Of a stretch of DNA of 64,000 nt, positions 31,526 to 40,047 are shown in pieces; within the stretch, counting starts at the first letter, position 1; every line of letters starts with the position of its first letter. Made by a program: the position numbers and the translations under genes. Below the pieces are notes generated by a model, which saw only the letters and a program-made list of their open reading frames with translations, made no database searches and was not told where the DNA came from. This DNA comes from an uncultured Porphyromonadaceae bacterium (GTDB lineage: Bacteria; Bacteroidota; Bacteroidia; Bacteroidales; Muribaculaceae), in NCBI GenBank assembly GCA_947174235.1, contig CAMWID010000007.1:1-64000 (forward strand), written 5' to 3'.

Positions 31526-34091
31526 TGCAGTATTACGCATACTTACATTGATAGTATTCGTAACCATAAATATTTTTTATTTATATGCAAAACCATCTAA
31601 GGATGTCGAGTGCTTATCTTTCAAAGTAGTAGATGATTTCACTCGTCATCCTCTTAGTGATGTAACCTGCCGTGTGTTTACAAAAGACGGCAAGTTTTAT
31701 AATTATTCAATCTCAAACACAACAGGAGACCTTTCTATTCGTATTAACGAAGGAGATTCCTTAGAGTTTTCATGTTTAGGATATGAGACGTTGATATTTC
31801 CAGCACACCTTTTTTCACCAAAACAAATAAATTCTATAACGCTGACAGAAAAAAGTATTGAACTTCGTGAAGTAATCGTCAAGGCTCCTCCTATACGAGA
31901 ACGAAACGACACGATTTCATATAATGTCAAAGCCTTTACCAAGCCCGGAGATATTCATCTTGAAGATATTTTAAAAAAACTACCTGGTATAAGAGTATCA
32001 GAAAATGGGAGTATATCCTATCAAGGCAAAGCAATTAATAAATTTTATATTGAAGGTAGGGATTTATTAGGTAGTAGTTATAATCAGGCTACTAAGAATA
32101 TGCCAATAGAGGCAGTTACAACAGTTGAAGTGCTGGAGAATCATCAACCAATTAAAATGCTTAAAGAAAAACAATTTTCTGATAAAGCGGCAATCAATAT
32201 ACGTATTGATAGAGGACATAAGTCTCATCCATTTGGAGAACTCAAAATTGGATTGGGAGAAATTACCTCAATTTGGAAAAACAGCTTATTCCTTACTCAA
32301 ATAATGGGTAATAGCCAGCTTCTAATTTCAGGTAAGATGAATAACTCAGGAGTAGATCTTTCCGCAGAAACTAAAGAACATATTGATATTACGGATTTAG
32401 ATGCCTATGAACCTATTTTACCATCCATTCTATCTACATCAACATTAAATGAGATACTACCACAAAACAGATATCTTCACAATAAATCATATTCTACTGG
32501 AGCAAATTTTCTATTAGGGCTATCAGCAGAATCATCCTTAAGGTTTAATCTTTTATATTATCAAGATCGCTCTAACATTACACGTCAGAGTAGTAATTTT
32601 TATGGAGGAGAGAATACTATAAATTTGATTGAGACTATTACAAAGGACATTAAGGATTTTACGATTCTTCCCATAATTAAATACGAACTAAATAGTAAGA
32701 ATACATATATTTCCAATGAACTAAAGCTTTCTTTTAACAAGACATCATGTTTAAACAGTGTTAATTCAAATGGTGTAAATCTTTTTGAAAGAATAGACAA
32801 TAAACCTATATATATCCAAAATTATTTTACATCATCGTTTTATCTAAAAAATCGAATCGTTCAAGCAAAGTCATTGTTTCGCTACTTTAATAGGAGTGAG
32901 AACCTATATAGTAATGCTGATACAATTAGCTTCTACGATATTTCAGAAAAGTTTGCCTTAAAATCAGTACTAAATAAAACCATATTATCTTCATTGTTTT
33001 ATTTATGGGGAAATTCTCTGAACATAACTTCTGAAATTTATTACAGGAACACATTATATAACTATCAAGAGAATCACAGCTTTAACAAACTTAGCATTAA
33101 GATTTCTCCAAATTACCTAATTGCTTTTGGAACAGACCGTTCTTTATCTATTATTCTGCCAATAGAACTATTTAATATCAATATTACCGATAGGCATAAG
33201 ACTCGTCTTGCCTTTATCCCAAATATCAATTTCAGATATCAGATTAATGATAATTGGAGAGTTAACGTCAATGCCTTATATAATGTGGACAATAATACAT
33301 TAAGTTTTTATTCACCTTATTTATTGCGGACAGGTTACAGAACCGAATATTTGCCCACTAATAATATATTCTTTAATTCATCAAACAGAATCTCTTTCTC
33401 TTTAGCATATCGGAATCTAGCAACTATGCTTTTTTCTAATCTTTCCATTTCATACTCAGATAGTAAAAAAGGATCTTTTTCTAATTATAATTATACCGAT
33501 TCTATTACTCAAGTATCAACCATTGCAGGAACTAATCATTATAAGACCATTTTAATAAATGGTTCATTGGATAAATCCTTTATTGATGTTGGGTTCTCGT
33601 TAAAATCTGAATTAAACTATTCCAAAACAAAATATTTAGTTTCACAATCTAATGCCAGATTTTATAACAATTCAAATATATTCAGTATTAATTTTGATTT
33701 AACTTACCAAAAGTTTAAATGGTTTAAGGTCATGCTTACAACTACTGGTACCTTGTATTGGGAAAAGAACAATCTTTATTCATCAGACCCTCTAAAAAGT
33801 ATTGTCGTAAATAGTTATATCTACTTTTTCCCAATCAGCAATTTATCAGCAAAATTAAAATACCAAAATTTCATTAACGAAATAACTACTTCAAAATACA
33901 AGAATTGCGGTATCTTTGATTTTAATATTGGATATAAAATAAATAAAAGATGGGAGCTTGAATTTTCATTGTCAAATATACTAAATACACGTTCTTATTC
34001 GATTACCCAAGAATCTGGAATTAATATATTTAATTCTTCTCTTCCATTAAGAGGACGCGAATATCTTATTAGTACAATGTGGAGATTCTAG
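31518..34091 (+). CDS. Outer-membrane beta-barrel protein, GLPGLI partner
   Basis: An 857-residue outer-membrane protein. It overlaps the GLPGLI gene by 8 bp and starts with TTG at 31518; no in-frame ATG gives the signal peptide (residues 5-24, hydrophobic, ending YLYAK). A carboxypeptidase-regulatory-like domain (about 30-110) is followed by a plug (TLTEKSIELREVIVKAPP, DILKKLPGIRVSENGSISYQ) and a barrel ending WRF. It lacks a full TonB-receptor plug loop set and belongs to the branch regularly found with GLPGLI proteins. Base composition is strongly AT-rich compared with the flanking metabolic genes, which suggests acquisition by transfer. Confidence 0.85.
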   Translation: MNNAVLRILTLIVFVTINIFYLYAKPSKDVECLSFKVVDDFTRHPLSDVTCRVFTKDGKFYNYSISNTTGDLSIRINEGDSLEFSCLGYETLIFPAHLFSPKQINSITLTEKSIELREVIVKAPPIRERNDTISYNVKAFTKPGDIHLEDILKKLPGIRVSENGSISYQGKAINKFYIEGRDLLGSSYNQATKNMPIEAVTTVEVLENHQPIKMLKEKQFSDKAAINIRIDRGHKSHPFGELKIGLGEITSIWKNSLFLTQIMGNSQLLISGKMNNSGVDLSAETKEHIDITDLDAYEPILPSILSTSTLNEILPQNRYLHNKSYSTGANFLLGLSAESSLRFNLLYYQDRSNITRQSSNFYGGENTINLIETITKDIKDFTILPIIKYELNSKNTYISNELKLSFNKTSCLNSVNSNGVNLFERIDNKPIYIQNYFTSSFYLKNRIVQAKSLFRYFNRSENLYSNADTISFYDISEKFALKSVLNKTILSSLFYLWGNSLNITSEIYYRNTLYNYQENHSFNKLSIKISPNYLIAFGTDRSLSIILPIELFNINITDRHKTRLAFIPNINFRYQINDNWRVNVNALYNVDNNTLSFYSPYLLRTGYRTEYLPTNNIFFNSSNRISFSLAYRNLATMLFSNLSISYSDSKKGSFSNYNYTDSITQVSTIAGTNHYKTILINGSLDKSFIDVGFSLKSELNYSKTKYLVSQSNARFYNNSNIFSINFDLTYQKFKWFKVMLTTTGTLYWEKNNLYSSDPLKSIVVNSYIYFFPISNLSAKLKYQNFINEITTSKYKNCGIFDFNIGYKINKRWELEFSLSNILNTRSYSITQESGINIFNSSLPLRGREYLISTMWRF

Positions 34092-34103
34092 TTCAAATTT
34101 TAT

Positions 34104-34308
34104 CAATCTCAAAAACGGTCGTTTTTGAGATTGTCCGGCTACCGGGCTTCAGACTGCCTCAAACAAGGAATTATCCGTCTCAAAAAAATAGAATCATCAA
34201 CACTCAAATTTACCACCATACGCCATATTTACCACCCTTGCAGTGGTAAATTCAATCTACGACTTTTAGCTATAAGTGGATATTTTATCCACTTATAGCT
34301 AAAAGTCG
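34104..34308. repeat. Repeat unit B with 23-bp perfect hairpin
   Basis: Diverged direct copy of the block at 25957-26140. It starts with a hairpin (AATCTCAAAAACG with its complement, 2-nt loop) and shares GGGCTTCAGACTGCCTCAAA and ATCCGTCTCAAAA. It ends in a perfect 23-bp stem (34260-34282 with 34286-34308, 3-nt loop) followed by TTTT, which should terminate transcription strongly. A shorter stem TTTACCAC/GTGGTAAA lies between. Confidence 0.75.
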
Positions 34309-34421
34309 TTTTGCCAATACCCCTCAGACTCCCATCTCATGCTCATACAAGTAATATTCCCGGCATTATTGTTTCGTTTGTTGGAAACAATTTAGTAACT
34401 TTGCAACGTTATAATAAAAGA

Positions 34422-34760
34422 ATGATGGAAGCAAACAAAGTTAATATCTTTTTGAGTGACGAAGCCAAGGCGTTTATCCGCTCTCTCCCCGAAAAGGCTA
34501 AAAAGAAAGTTACCTTCAATATCCGTAAGGTCGAGGGAGGAGAAATGGATAAAGACCTTTTCAAGAAACTCAACGATAATATTTGGGAGCTTCGCACATC
34601 TTATAACGGAATGTGTTACCGTCTATTAGCCTTTTGGGATAAAGAACGTCGGGCGTTGATTATCGCCACTCACGGATTTGTCAAAAAGACGTGGAAAGTA
34701 CCACAAAAGGAGATAGACAGGGCGGAAGCGTTTATGAAACAATATTACAGCAACGAATAA
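34422..34760 (+). CDS. RelE/HigB-like toxin
   Basis: A 112-residue protein of the phage-derived Gp49-like/HigB toxin family, mRNA interferases that act on the ribosome. The pattern FLSDEAKAFIRSLPEKAKKK, WELRTSYNGMCYRLLAFWD and HGFVKKTWKVPQKEIDRAE is typical. The ATG at 34422 is used, not the in-frame ATG at 34311, because the -7 element TAACTTTG lies at 34396-34403. The XRE antitoxin follows after 11 bp. Confidence 0.9.
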   Translation: MMEANKVNIFLSDEAKAFIRSLPEKAKKKVTFNIRKVEGGEMDKDLFKKLNDNIWELRTSYNGMCYRLLAFWDKERRALIIATHGFVKKTWKVPQKEIDRAEAFMKQYYSNE

Positions 34761-34771
34761 TTACTTAAGAT

Positions 34772-35104
34772 ATGGCAAGAATGAATTTGACCCCTGCAAG
34801 TGAACTTGTTGATGAAGTCTGGGGAAAAGTCGGAACCCCGGCGCGTGACGAGATGGAAGCGCAGTTAAAGGAGGAACTCAACGCCTACTTTGTCGGCGAA
34901 GCCATAAAGAAAGCACGCCAAGCACAGAACCTCACTCAAGAAGAATTGGGAGAGCGCATAGGCGTACAGCGTGCGCAGATTTCAAGACTGGAAAAAGGCA
35001 AGAGCGTTATAACTCTTCCAACAATGAGCCGTGTATTTAAGGCATTAGGTATCAAATCCGGTGTTCTTGATTTAGGGGAAGTTGGGAAAGTGGCACTTTG
35101 GTAA
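34772..35104 (+). CDS. XRE-family antitoxin (HigA-like)
   Basis: A 110-residue protein with a helix-turn-helix of the Cro/C1 type at about 48-85 (QNLTQEELGERIGVQRAQIS, RLEKGKSVITLPTMSRV). It is the second gene of a toxin-first operon with the RelE/HigB-like protein and should neutralise the toxin and repress the pair. Confidence 0.9.
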   Translation: MARMNLTPASELVDEVWGKVGTPARDEMEAQLKEELNAYFVGEAIKKARQAQNLTQEELGERIGVQRAQISRLEKGKSVITLPTMSRVFKALGIKSGVLDLGEVGKVALW

Positions 35105-35140
35105 TACCTTAGTATCTTACACTTTAAAGTGAACAGTCTT

Positions 35141-35188
35141 ATTGCCGCACTTTATCCATGTTTTTTTGTATAGATAAAGTACGGCAAT
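35141..35188. repeat. 16-bp inverted repeat containing the GTACGGCAAT core
   Basis: ATTGCCGCACTTTATC (35141-35156) pairs with GATAAAGTACGGCAAT (35173-35188) with one mismatch; the loop contains seven T. It shares its core with 29691-29732. It lies between the antitoxin stop and the small membrane protein. Confidence 0.5.
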
Positions 35189-35262
35189 ATATCAGTTACA
35201 GCTGTTTTTATTGGAGCCGGCATTGGAGCTCTTTGTCCTCCACTTGGAATAGTATATGGCTT

Positions 35263-35661
35263 ATGAAAAAAATACATCTACATCAAAATCAAAACGTAAC
35301 GCCGAAAATGAAAGATTCGGCGTTACGCTTTGCCGTGATTTTTAATCTATGGCTCCCTATAGTAGGATATCGATGTTTTTCATCAATAGAAGACTTGATT
35401 TTATTCATTGCAATCCCATTCATTTTACTAATATTACTCTATTACATTATAGCAATAAGAGTAAAGTCAATTCGGATACTTGGAAATCTCAATTTTAAGC
35501 ATCTTGCAGGTCTTGTTAGCTCGCAAATAATCGCCAGCATAATTATCTGTTATTACCCAAAACCGATAACATTATGTATTGTTGGAATTTGTTTTGCGAT
35601 TATTCTTTATATAATTAATACAATAAAAAATATTAAGACTGCATCCCACAAAAAATGTTAA
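35263..35661 (+). CDS. Small membrane protein, unknown
   Basis: About 132 residues from the ATG at 35263 (an upstream in-frame ATG at 35158 would add an unlikely Trp/Ser-rich start inside a hairpin). Three to four hydrophobic helices are visible: LRFAVIFNLWLPIVGY, LILFIAIPFILLILLYYIIA, HLAGLVSSQIIASIIICYY and ITLCIVGICFAIILYIINTI. The ATG overlaps the stop of a short glycine-rich hydrophobic frame (35174-35266) as ATGA. It might be an immunity-type or transport protein; no family recognised. Confidence 0.5.
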   Translation: MKKIHLHQNQNVTPKMKDSALRFAVIFNLWLPIVGYRCFSSIEDLILFIAIPFILLILLYYIIAIRVKSIRILGNLNFKHLAGLVSSQIIASIIICYYPKPITLCIVGICFAIILYIINTIKNIKTASHKKC

Positions 35662-35904
35662 TGCAGGGGCGGTATATCCGGAATCATGCCGTCCGTCAAA
35701 ATTTACCATAGTTAATATACTCTGTGTTAATGTTAAATCTGTACTGTAACCGGTCAAGGTAGTGTTATTATTATTCAAAGTCTTTTTAACATATAGACTT
35801 GCAAATTTCATACCTGTTCAACGACAACTGGAATTGAAATGTGGATTGAGTGGGAAAAATGACCTGTGAAGATACCGATACATGTGCATGTTGTTAAAAA
35901 GTTG

Positions 35905-35912
35905 TATCTTTG
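35905..35912 (+). promoter_or_regulatory. -7 promoter element of the ABC-F gene
   Basis: TATCTTTG matches TAnnTTTG, about 108 nt before the ABC-F start. The remainder of the 35662-36019 gap has no recognisable gene; a minus-strand frame there is discussed among the rejected items. Confidence 0.55.
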
Positions 35913-36019
35913 CATCGGATTCGGAAATATATCGTATCTGATTATTTCGGGATCCGCATTATTATGACTCAATTTCCGCAGGCGAAAGTTGATATGCGGA
36001 ATTTAAATGTTTTATAAGT

Positions 36020-37639
36020 ATGTTATCGGTAGACGGACTGACTGTCGAGTTTGGAGGGACCACACTTTTCAAGGATGTTTCTTTTGTAATAAATCCTAAA
36101 GACCGTATTGCGCTGATGGGCAAGAACGGGGCGGGCAAGAGCACACTTCTTAAGATTCTTGCGGGTGTGAGACAGCCCACTTCCGGAAGGGTCTCCGCAC
36201 CCAAAGACTGTACCGTGTGCTATCTTCCCCAGCACATGATGACGGAAGATGTGCGCACCGTTTTTGAGGAGGCTTCCCAGGCTTTTGCCCATCTCCGGGA
36301 AATGGAAGCGGAGATAGATGCAATGAACAATGAACTTGCAACACGTACTGATTATGAAAGCGATTCCTATATGGCTTTGATCGACAGGGTGGCTGCCGCG
36401 AGTGAAAAGTTTTATGCCATAGACATGACACATTTTGAGGAGGATGTGGAGAAAGCATTGCTGGGTCTCGGTTTCAAACGGGAAGATTTCAACCGTCCTA
36501 CTGCGGAATTTTCCGGAGGATGGCGCATGAGGATCGAGCTCGCGAAACTGCTTTTGCAGAATCCCGACGTGCTTTTGCTTGATGAGCCGACCAATCACCT
36601 TGATATCGAGTCGATAGGGTGGCTCGAAGATTTTATAGTCAACAGTCCTATGGCAGTAGTGGTGATAAGCCACGACCGCCGTTTCATAGATAATATCACT
36701 ACGCGAACTATTGAAGTGACCCTCGGCAGAATATATGACTATAAGGCACGCTACAGCCATTATCTTGAACTGCGGAAAGAACGCCGGCAGCAACAGCAGA
36801 AGCAATACGACGACCAACAGAAACAGATAGCCGAGGCAAAGGAATTTATTGAAAGGTTTAAGGGTACTTATTCAAAGACCTATCAGGTACAGAGCAAAGT
36901 GAAATGGCTTGAAAAACTGGAGATTGTAGAGGTGGATGAGGAAGACACTTCGGCATTGCGCCTTAAATTCCCCCCATGTCCGCGAAGCGGGAGCTATCCT
37001 GTCACTTCTGAGGGGGTAGGGAAGAGCTATGACGGCAAGACAGTATTTTCCAATGCCTCGTTTATTATAAGCCGTGGCGACAAGGTGGCTTTTGCAGGAC
37101 GCAACGGCGAAGGGAAATCCACAATGATAAAAGCCATCATGCGTGAGATAGAGCATGACGGGACTATTACATTGGGTCATAACGTGAAGATAGGTTATTT
37201 CGCTCAGAACAGTGCGTCTCTTCTTGACGAGAATCTCACGGTGTTTCAGACTATCGACGACATAGCGGTAGGCGATGTCCGTCTTAAGATAAGGGATTTG
37301 CTCGGGGCTTTCATGTTCGGTGGCGAGGAGAATCAGAAAAAGGTGAAAGTCTTGTCGGGAGGCGAGAGAGTGCGTCTTTGCATGATAAAGTTGCTTCTTG
37401 AACCGATAAACCTGCTGATTCTTGATGAACCGACCAATCATCTTGACCTTAAGACGAAAGATATTCTGAAACAGGCTCTGCGGGATTTCGACGGCACATT
37501 GATAGTGGTCAGCCATGACCGTGACTTCTTGGACGGGCTTGTGGAGAAGGTATATGAATTTGGAGACGGACGGGTGAGGGAGCATCTGTGCGGCATCAAT
37601 GAATTCCTTGAAAAGAAAAAATCAGAGCAGCAGTCTTGA
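36020..37639 (+). CDS. ABC-F family ATPase
   Basis: A 539-residue protein with two ABC domains in tandem and no membrane segment, the ABC-F plan. Walker A motifs are GKNGAGKST (34-42) and GRNGEGKST (about 357-365), signature motifs FSGGWRMRIE and LSGGERVRL, and both halves end in LLDEPTNHLD or ILDEPTNHLD. A charged linker rich in Gln/Lys (KERRQQQQKQYDDQQKQ) joins them. ABC-F proteins bind the ribosome E site and relieve stalled translation; some protect from antibiotics. This looks like a housekeeping member rather than a resistance factor, but that is not certain. It is monocistronic, preceded by a -7 element. Confidence 0.9.
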   Translation: MLSVDGLTVEFGGTTLFKDVSFVINPKDRIALMGKNGAGKSTLLKILAGVRQPTSGRVSAPKDCTVCYLPQHMMTEDVRTVFEEASQAFAHLREMEAEIDAMNNELATRTDYESDSYMALIDRVAAASEKFYAIDMTHFEEDVEKALLGLGFKREDFNRPTAEFSGGWRMRIELAKLLLQNPDVLLLDEPTNHLDIESIGWLEDFIVNSPMAVVVISHDRRFIDNITTRTIEVTLGRIYDYKARYSHYLELRKERRQQQQKQYDDQQKQIAEAKEFIERFKGTYSKTYQVQSKVKWLEKLEIVEVDEEDTSALRLKFPPCPRSGSYPVTSEGVGKSYDGKTVFSNASFIISRGDKVAFAGRNGEGKSTMIKAIMREIEHDGTITLGHNVKIGYFAQNSASLLDENLTVFQTIDDIAVGDVRLKIRDLLGAFMFGGEENQKKVKVLSGGERVRLCMIKLLLEPINLLILDEPTNHLDLKTKDILKQALRDFDGTLIVVSHDRDFLDGLVEKVYEFGDGRVREHLCGINEFLEKKKSEQQS

Positions 37640-37882
37640 AATCCTTTCTTGCCATACCGGATCCTTCCGCACCACGAAGCCGCGGGCGCAAAAAGACTTC
37701 ATAAGCAATTTTATTTTTCTTGCCCGATTATTACTGAGTTACGGAATTTTGTCGTAACTTTACATATGGCAACACTCTATAAGATACTGGCTCTATGTTG
37801 GCTTTGCTCTCCCCAATAACCTATGGGCGCAAGTCCATTTCAGAATTCTTTTGAGATGTTTTCAATTGGTCTGCAAATTTTA

Positions 37883-37890
37883 TATTTTTG
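37883..37890 (+). promoter_or_regulatory. -7 promoter element of the TPR-AraC regulator
   Basis: TATTTTTG, 49 nt before the start at 37940. The gap 37640-37939 otherwise holds only a short direct repeat ATGTTTTCAATTGGT (37857-37871 and 37940-37954), which makes the first codons of the next gene look copied from its leader. Confidence 0.5.
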
Positions 37891-37939
37891 CAATATAATA
37901 TAAATTCGATTAGTCCACAAATTCCATTATATTTACAAT

Positions 37940-39850
37940 ATGTTTTCAATTGGTTCGCATCCTAAAAATTCATTCATATGGATAGTTGTCTCTATTATAC
38001 TAATGCCGTTAGCTGTATCTTTATCCGGGTGTGACAACCTTAATGCAATTGATAATCCCGACACTCAAGACAACATCTACCGGCTCCGGCAGGAAGGTAT
38101 TGACGCCTTGTCGCGCAGCGATTTCGACTCCGCATACAAAATCGGTAACGAGTTGCTCTTGCTTCCCGGGGCAACAGCGTCCATTTATAGCAAGATTATA
38201 CTCGGTCAGTCTCAACTGTTTAATCAGGAATCGGAAATCGAATCCTACACCCTTCTGACCCGGGCTGAAAAAGAATGCATTGACGAAGGAGATTTTGACG
38301 CGCTTGCGTCTGTATATAACGGGCTCGGACTATATATGCTCAATCGGGAAAATGACAATATCGGGGCGCTCAAATTCTTTTTCGAGGGCCTTGACGCCGC
38401 AAAACGGGCCGACAACGATTATAAGCATTCCATTCTGCTCTCCAACATAGCTCTTGTATATTATAGACGCCAGGACCCCTCGGGACTGCGTTATTCCCTT
38501 GAGTGCTACAATTTCGGAAAGGAAAACAATCTGAGCTTCTCCATATACACAGGCGCTATCTCAGCTTCAAATTTCTACCTCATGAACAATGAGCATGACA
38601 AAGCCCTCTTTATGGTCAGGGAGGCTGAAAACATTCTCAATCAGAAGGGATACAAAGACAAGGCAAATCTATACAGGGTGTATGGCTCTGTCTATACTTC
38701 GGGTGGGAATTATAAAGAGGCGGAGAAATTTTTCAAGAAATCATTGGATGAGATCGATCCGAAGACAGATGACCTTATCACAACCACAACAGCTTACGCC
38801 CACATGTATTGCCAATCGGGACACCCGGAAAAGGCTCTCTCACTCTTGATCCCGATACACGACAATTATGAAAATAAAAAAGGGGAGCGCTATCCTGAAT
38901 ATTATCAAGTGCTGTCGGAAGCATACCGCCTGTCGGGCGACATGGAGAAAGCCAGCGGATTTGCGACGTCATTCCAAAATGAATTCAACGCCCAGAACGA
39001 TCCCGGCAAAGAGTCGGCTTTACGGAATGCGCGCATGAGGCATGATTATGAACGCACCGAAAACGCGCTCATAAAAACGGAAATCGAAAATCTCAAGAAA
39101 CAGAAAATATTGTATTGTCTGGTTCTTATTATCGCTGTCGCCATCTATGTGTGTGTGTCAGTATGGCTCGCCTACAAGCGCAAGGCTAAACTTTATTCCG
39201 CGATTGTAAAGCAAATGTCTGATTCCGTCAAAAATGAAGACATCTTGCGGAAGACTATAAAGGAACTCGAAAGCAAGCTTGAATCATGCCTGCCGCACGA
39301 TTCGGCAAGGCGGGACATGCCCGTCAACAAAAAGTCGGAGATCGCAGGCGACGGCGAACCGCATATTTGCGGCAATATGGATTCCGATGGCAGTGCCGTT
39401 GCTGAAAAAATGGCGGGTGCGGAGTCTGACAACAGCGACTTCACTGAATCAGACATCTCCAATGGCGTCGCTGCCGATCCGTCGATACCTCTTACCCATG
39501 AAAAATACACTCAGCTGCTCTCCCGTCTGGAAAATCTTATGGATGACAGCAGTGTCTACACGGATGCTGAGATAAATAAAGACAAGATTGCCAAAGCGAT
39601 CGGAACCAACCGGACATATCTTTCGATAATAATCAACAGGACTTACGGCATGTCGTTTACCAAATTCATCAACTCACAGAGAGTGAAAGAAGCCGTGAGA
39701 CGCCTCTCAAACGTGGAAGACGACACCCCGCTGAAGGTCCTTGCCCATGAACTCGGATTCAAGTCAGCCACCACTTTCTATAAACTATTCAACGAGGAAA
39801 CCGGTATGACCCCCGCAAAATTCCGTTCGCAGGCCATGAAATTGAAATAA
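37940..39850 (+). CDS. TPR-AraC membrane-anchored regulator
   Basis: A 636-residue regulator. The N-terminus has a lipoprotein-type signal (IVVSIILMPLAVSLSGC); TPR-like repeats follow over about 40-360, then a transmembrane helix near 392-412 (ILYCLVLIIAVAIYVCVSVW), a coiled stretch, an acidic linker, and a C-terminal AraC-type domain (about 530-636, with DKIAKAIGTNRTYLSIIINR and LAHELGFKSATTFYKLFNEE). The membrane anchor links a periplasmic sensor to a cytoplasmic DNA-binding end. It lies upstream of a SusC/SusD/TlpA operon in the same direction, and a palindrome at 39942-39967 is a possible target. Confidence 0.88.
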   Translation: MFSIGSHPKNSFIWIVVSIILMPLAVSLSGCDNLNAIDNPDTQDNIYRLRQEGIDALSRSDFDSAYKIGNELLLLPGATASIYSKIILGQSQLFNQESEIESYTLLTRAEKECIDEGDFDALASVYNGLGLYMLNRENDNIGALKFFFEGLDAAKRADNDYKHSILLSNIALVYYRRQDPSGLRYSLECYNFGKENNLSFSIYTGAISASNFYLMNNEHDKALFMVREAENILNQKGYKDKANLYRVYGSVYTSGGNYKEAEKFFKKSLDEIDPKTDDLITTTTAYAHMYCQSGHPEKALSLLIPIHDNYENKKGERYPEYYQVLSEAYRLSGDMEKASGFATSFQNEFNAQNDPGKESALRNARMRHDYERTENALIKTEIENLKKQKILYCLVLIIAVAIYVCVSVWLAYKRKAKLYSAIVKQMSDSVKNEDILRKTIKELESKLESCLPHDSARRDMPVNKKSEIAGDGEPHICGNMDSDGSAVAEKMAGAESDNSDFTESDISNGVAADPSIPLTHEKYTQLLSRLENLMDDSSVYTDAEINKDKIAKAIGTNRTYLSIIINRTYGMSFTKFINSQRVKEAVRRLSNVEDDTPLKVLAHELGFKSATTFYKLFNEETGMTPAKFRSQAMKLK

Positions 39851-39941
39851 AACCCTTTCCACACAAAAATGTCGGTCCCTTCCCGGTGGTTGATGCGTGG
39901 GGAAGAGATTGCATCCGGCTCATTTTTACGAGAAAAACTTA

Positions 39942-39967
39942 CCATATGCGACAATTGCCGTATATGG
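39942..39967. promoter_or_regulatory. Imperfect 26-bp palindrome upstream of susC
   Basis: A sequence centred on CAATTG with 11 of 13 pairs matching (CCATATGCGACAA and its near-complement). It lies between the TPR-AraC gene and SusC, about 80 bp before the SusC ATG, a fitting place for a regulator binding site. Confidence 0.4.
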
Positions 39968-40047
39968 AAGATTTTCATCTTGTAAATTTCTTTTTTTGGA
40001 ATTAACTTGCGCACAAAATCTAACTCTAACTAAATCATCAACCGATT

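Noticed and set aside
35572-35811. Minus-strand frame of 79 codons (MKFASLYVKKTLNNNNTTL...)
   Set aside because: Looks protein-like for about 55 residues but has no recognised family or promoter and runs into the 3' end of the membrane protein gene. Possibly a fragment; left uncalled.
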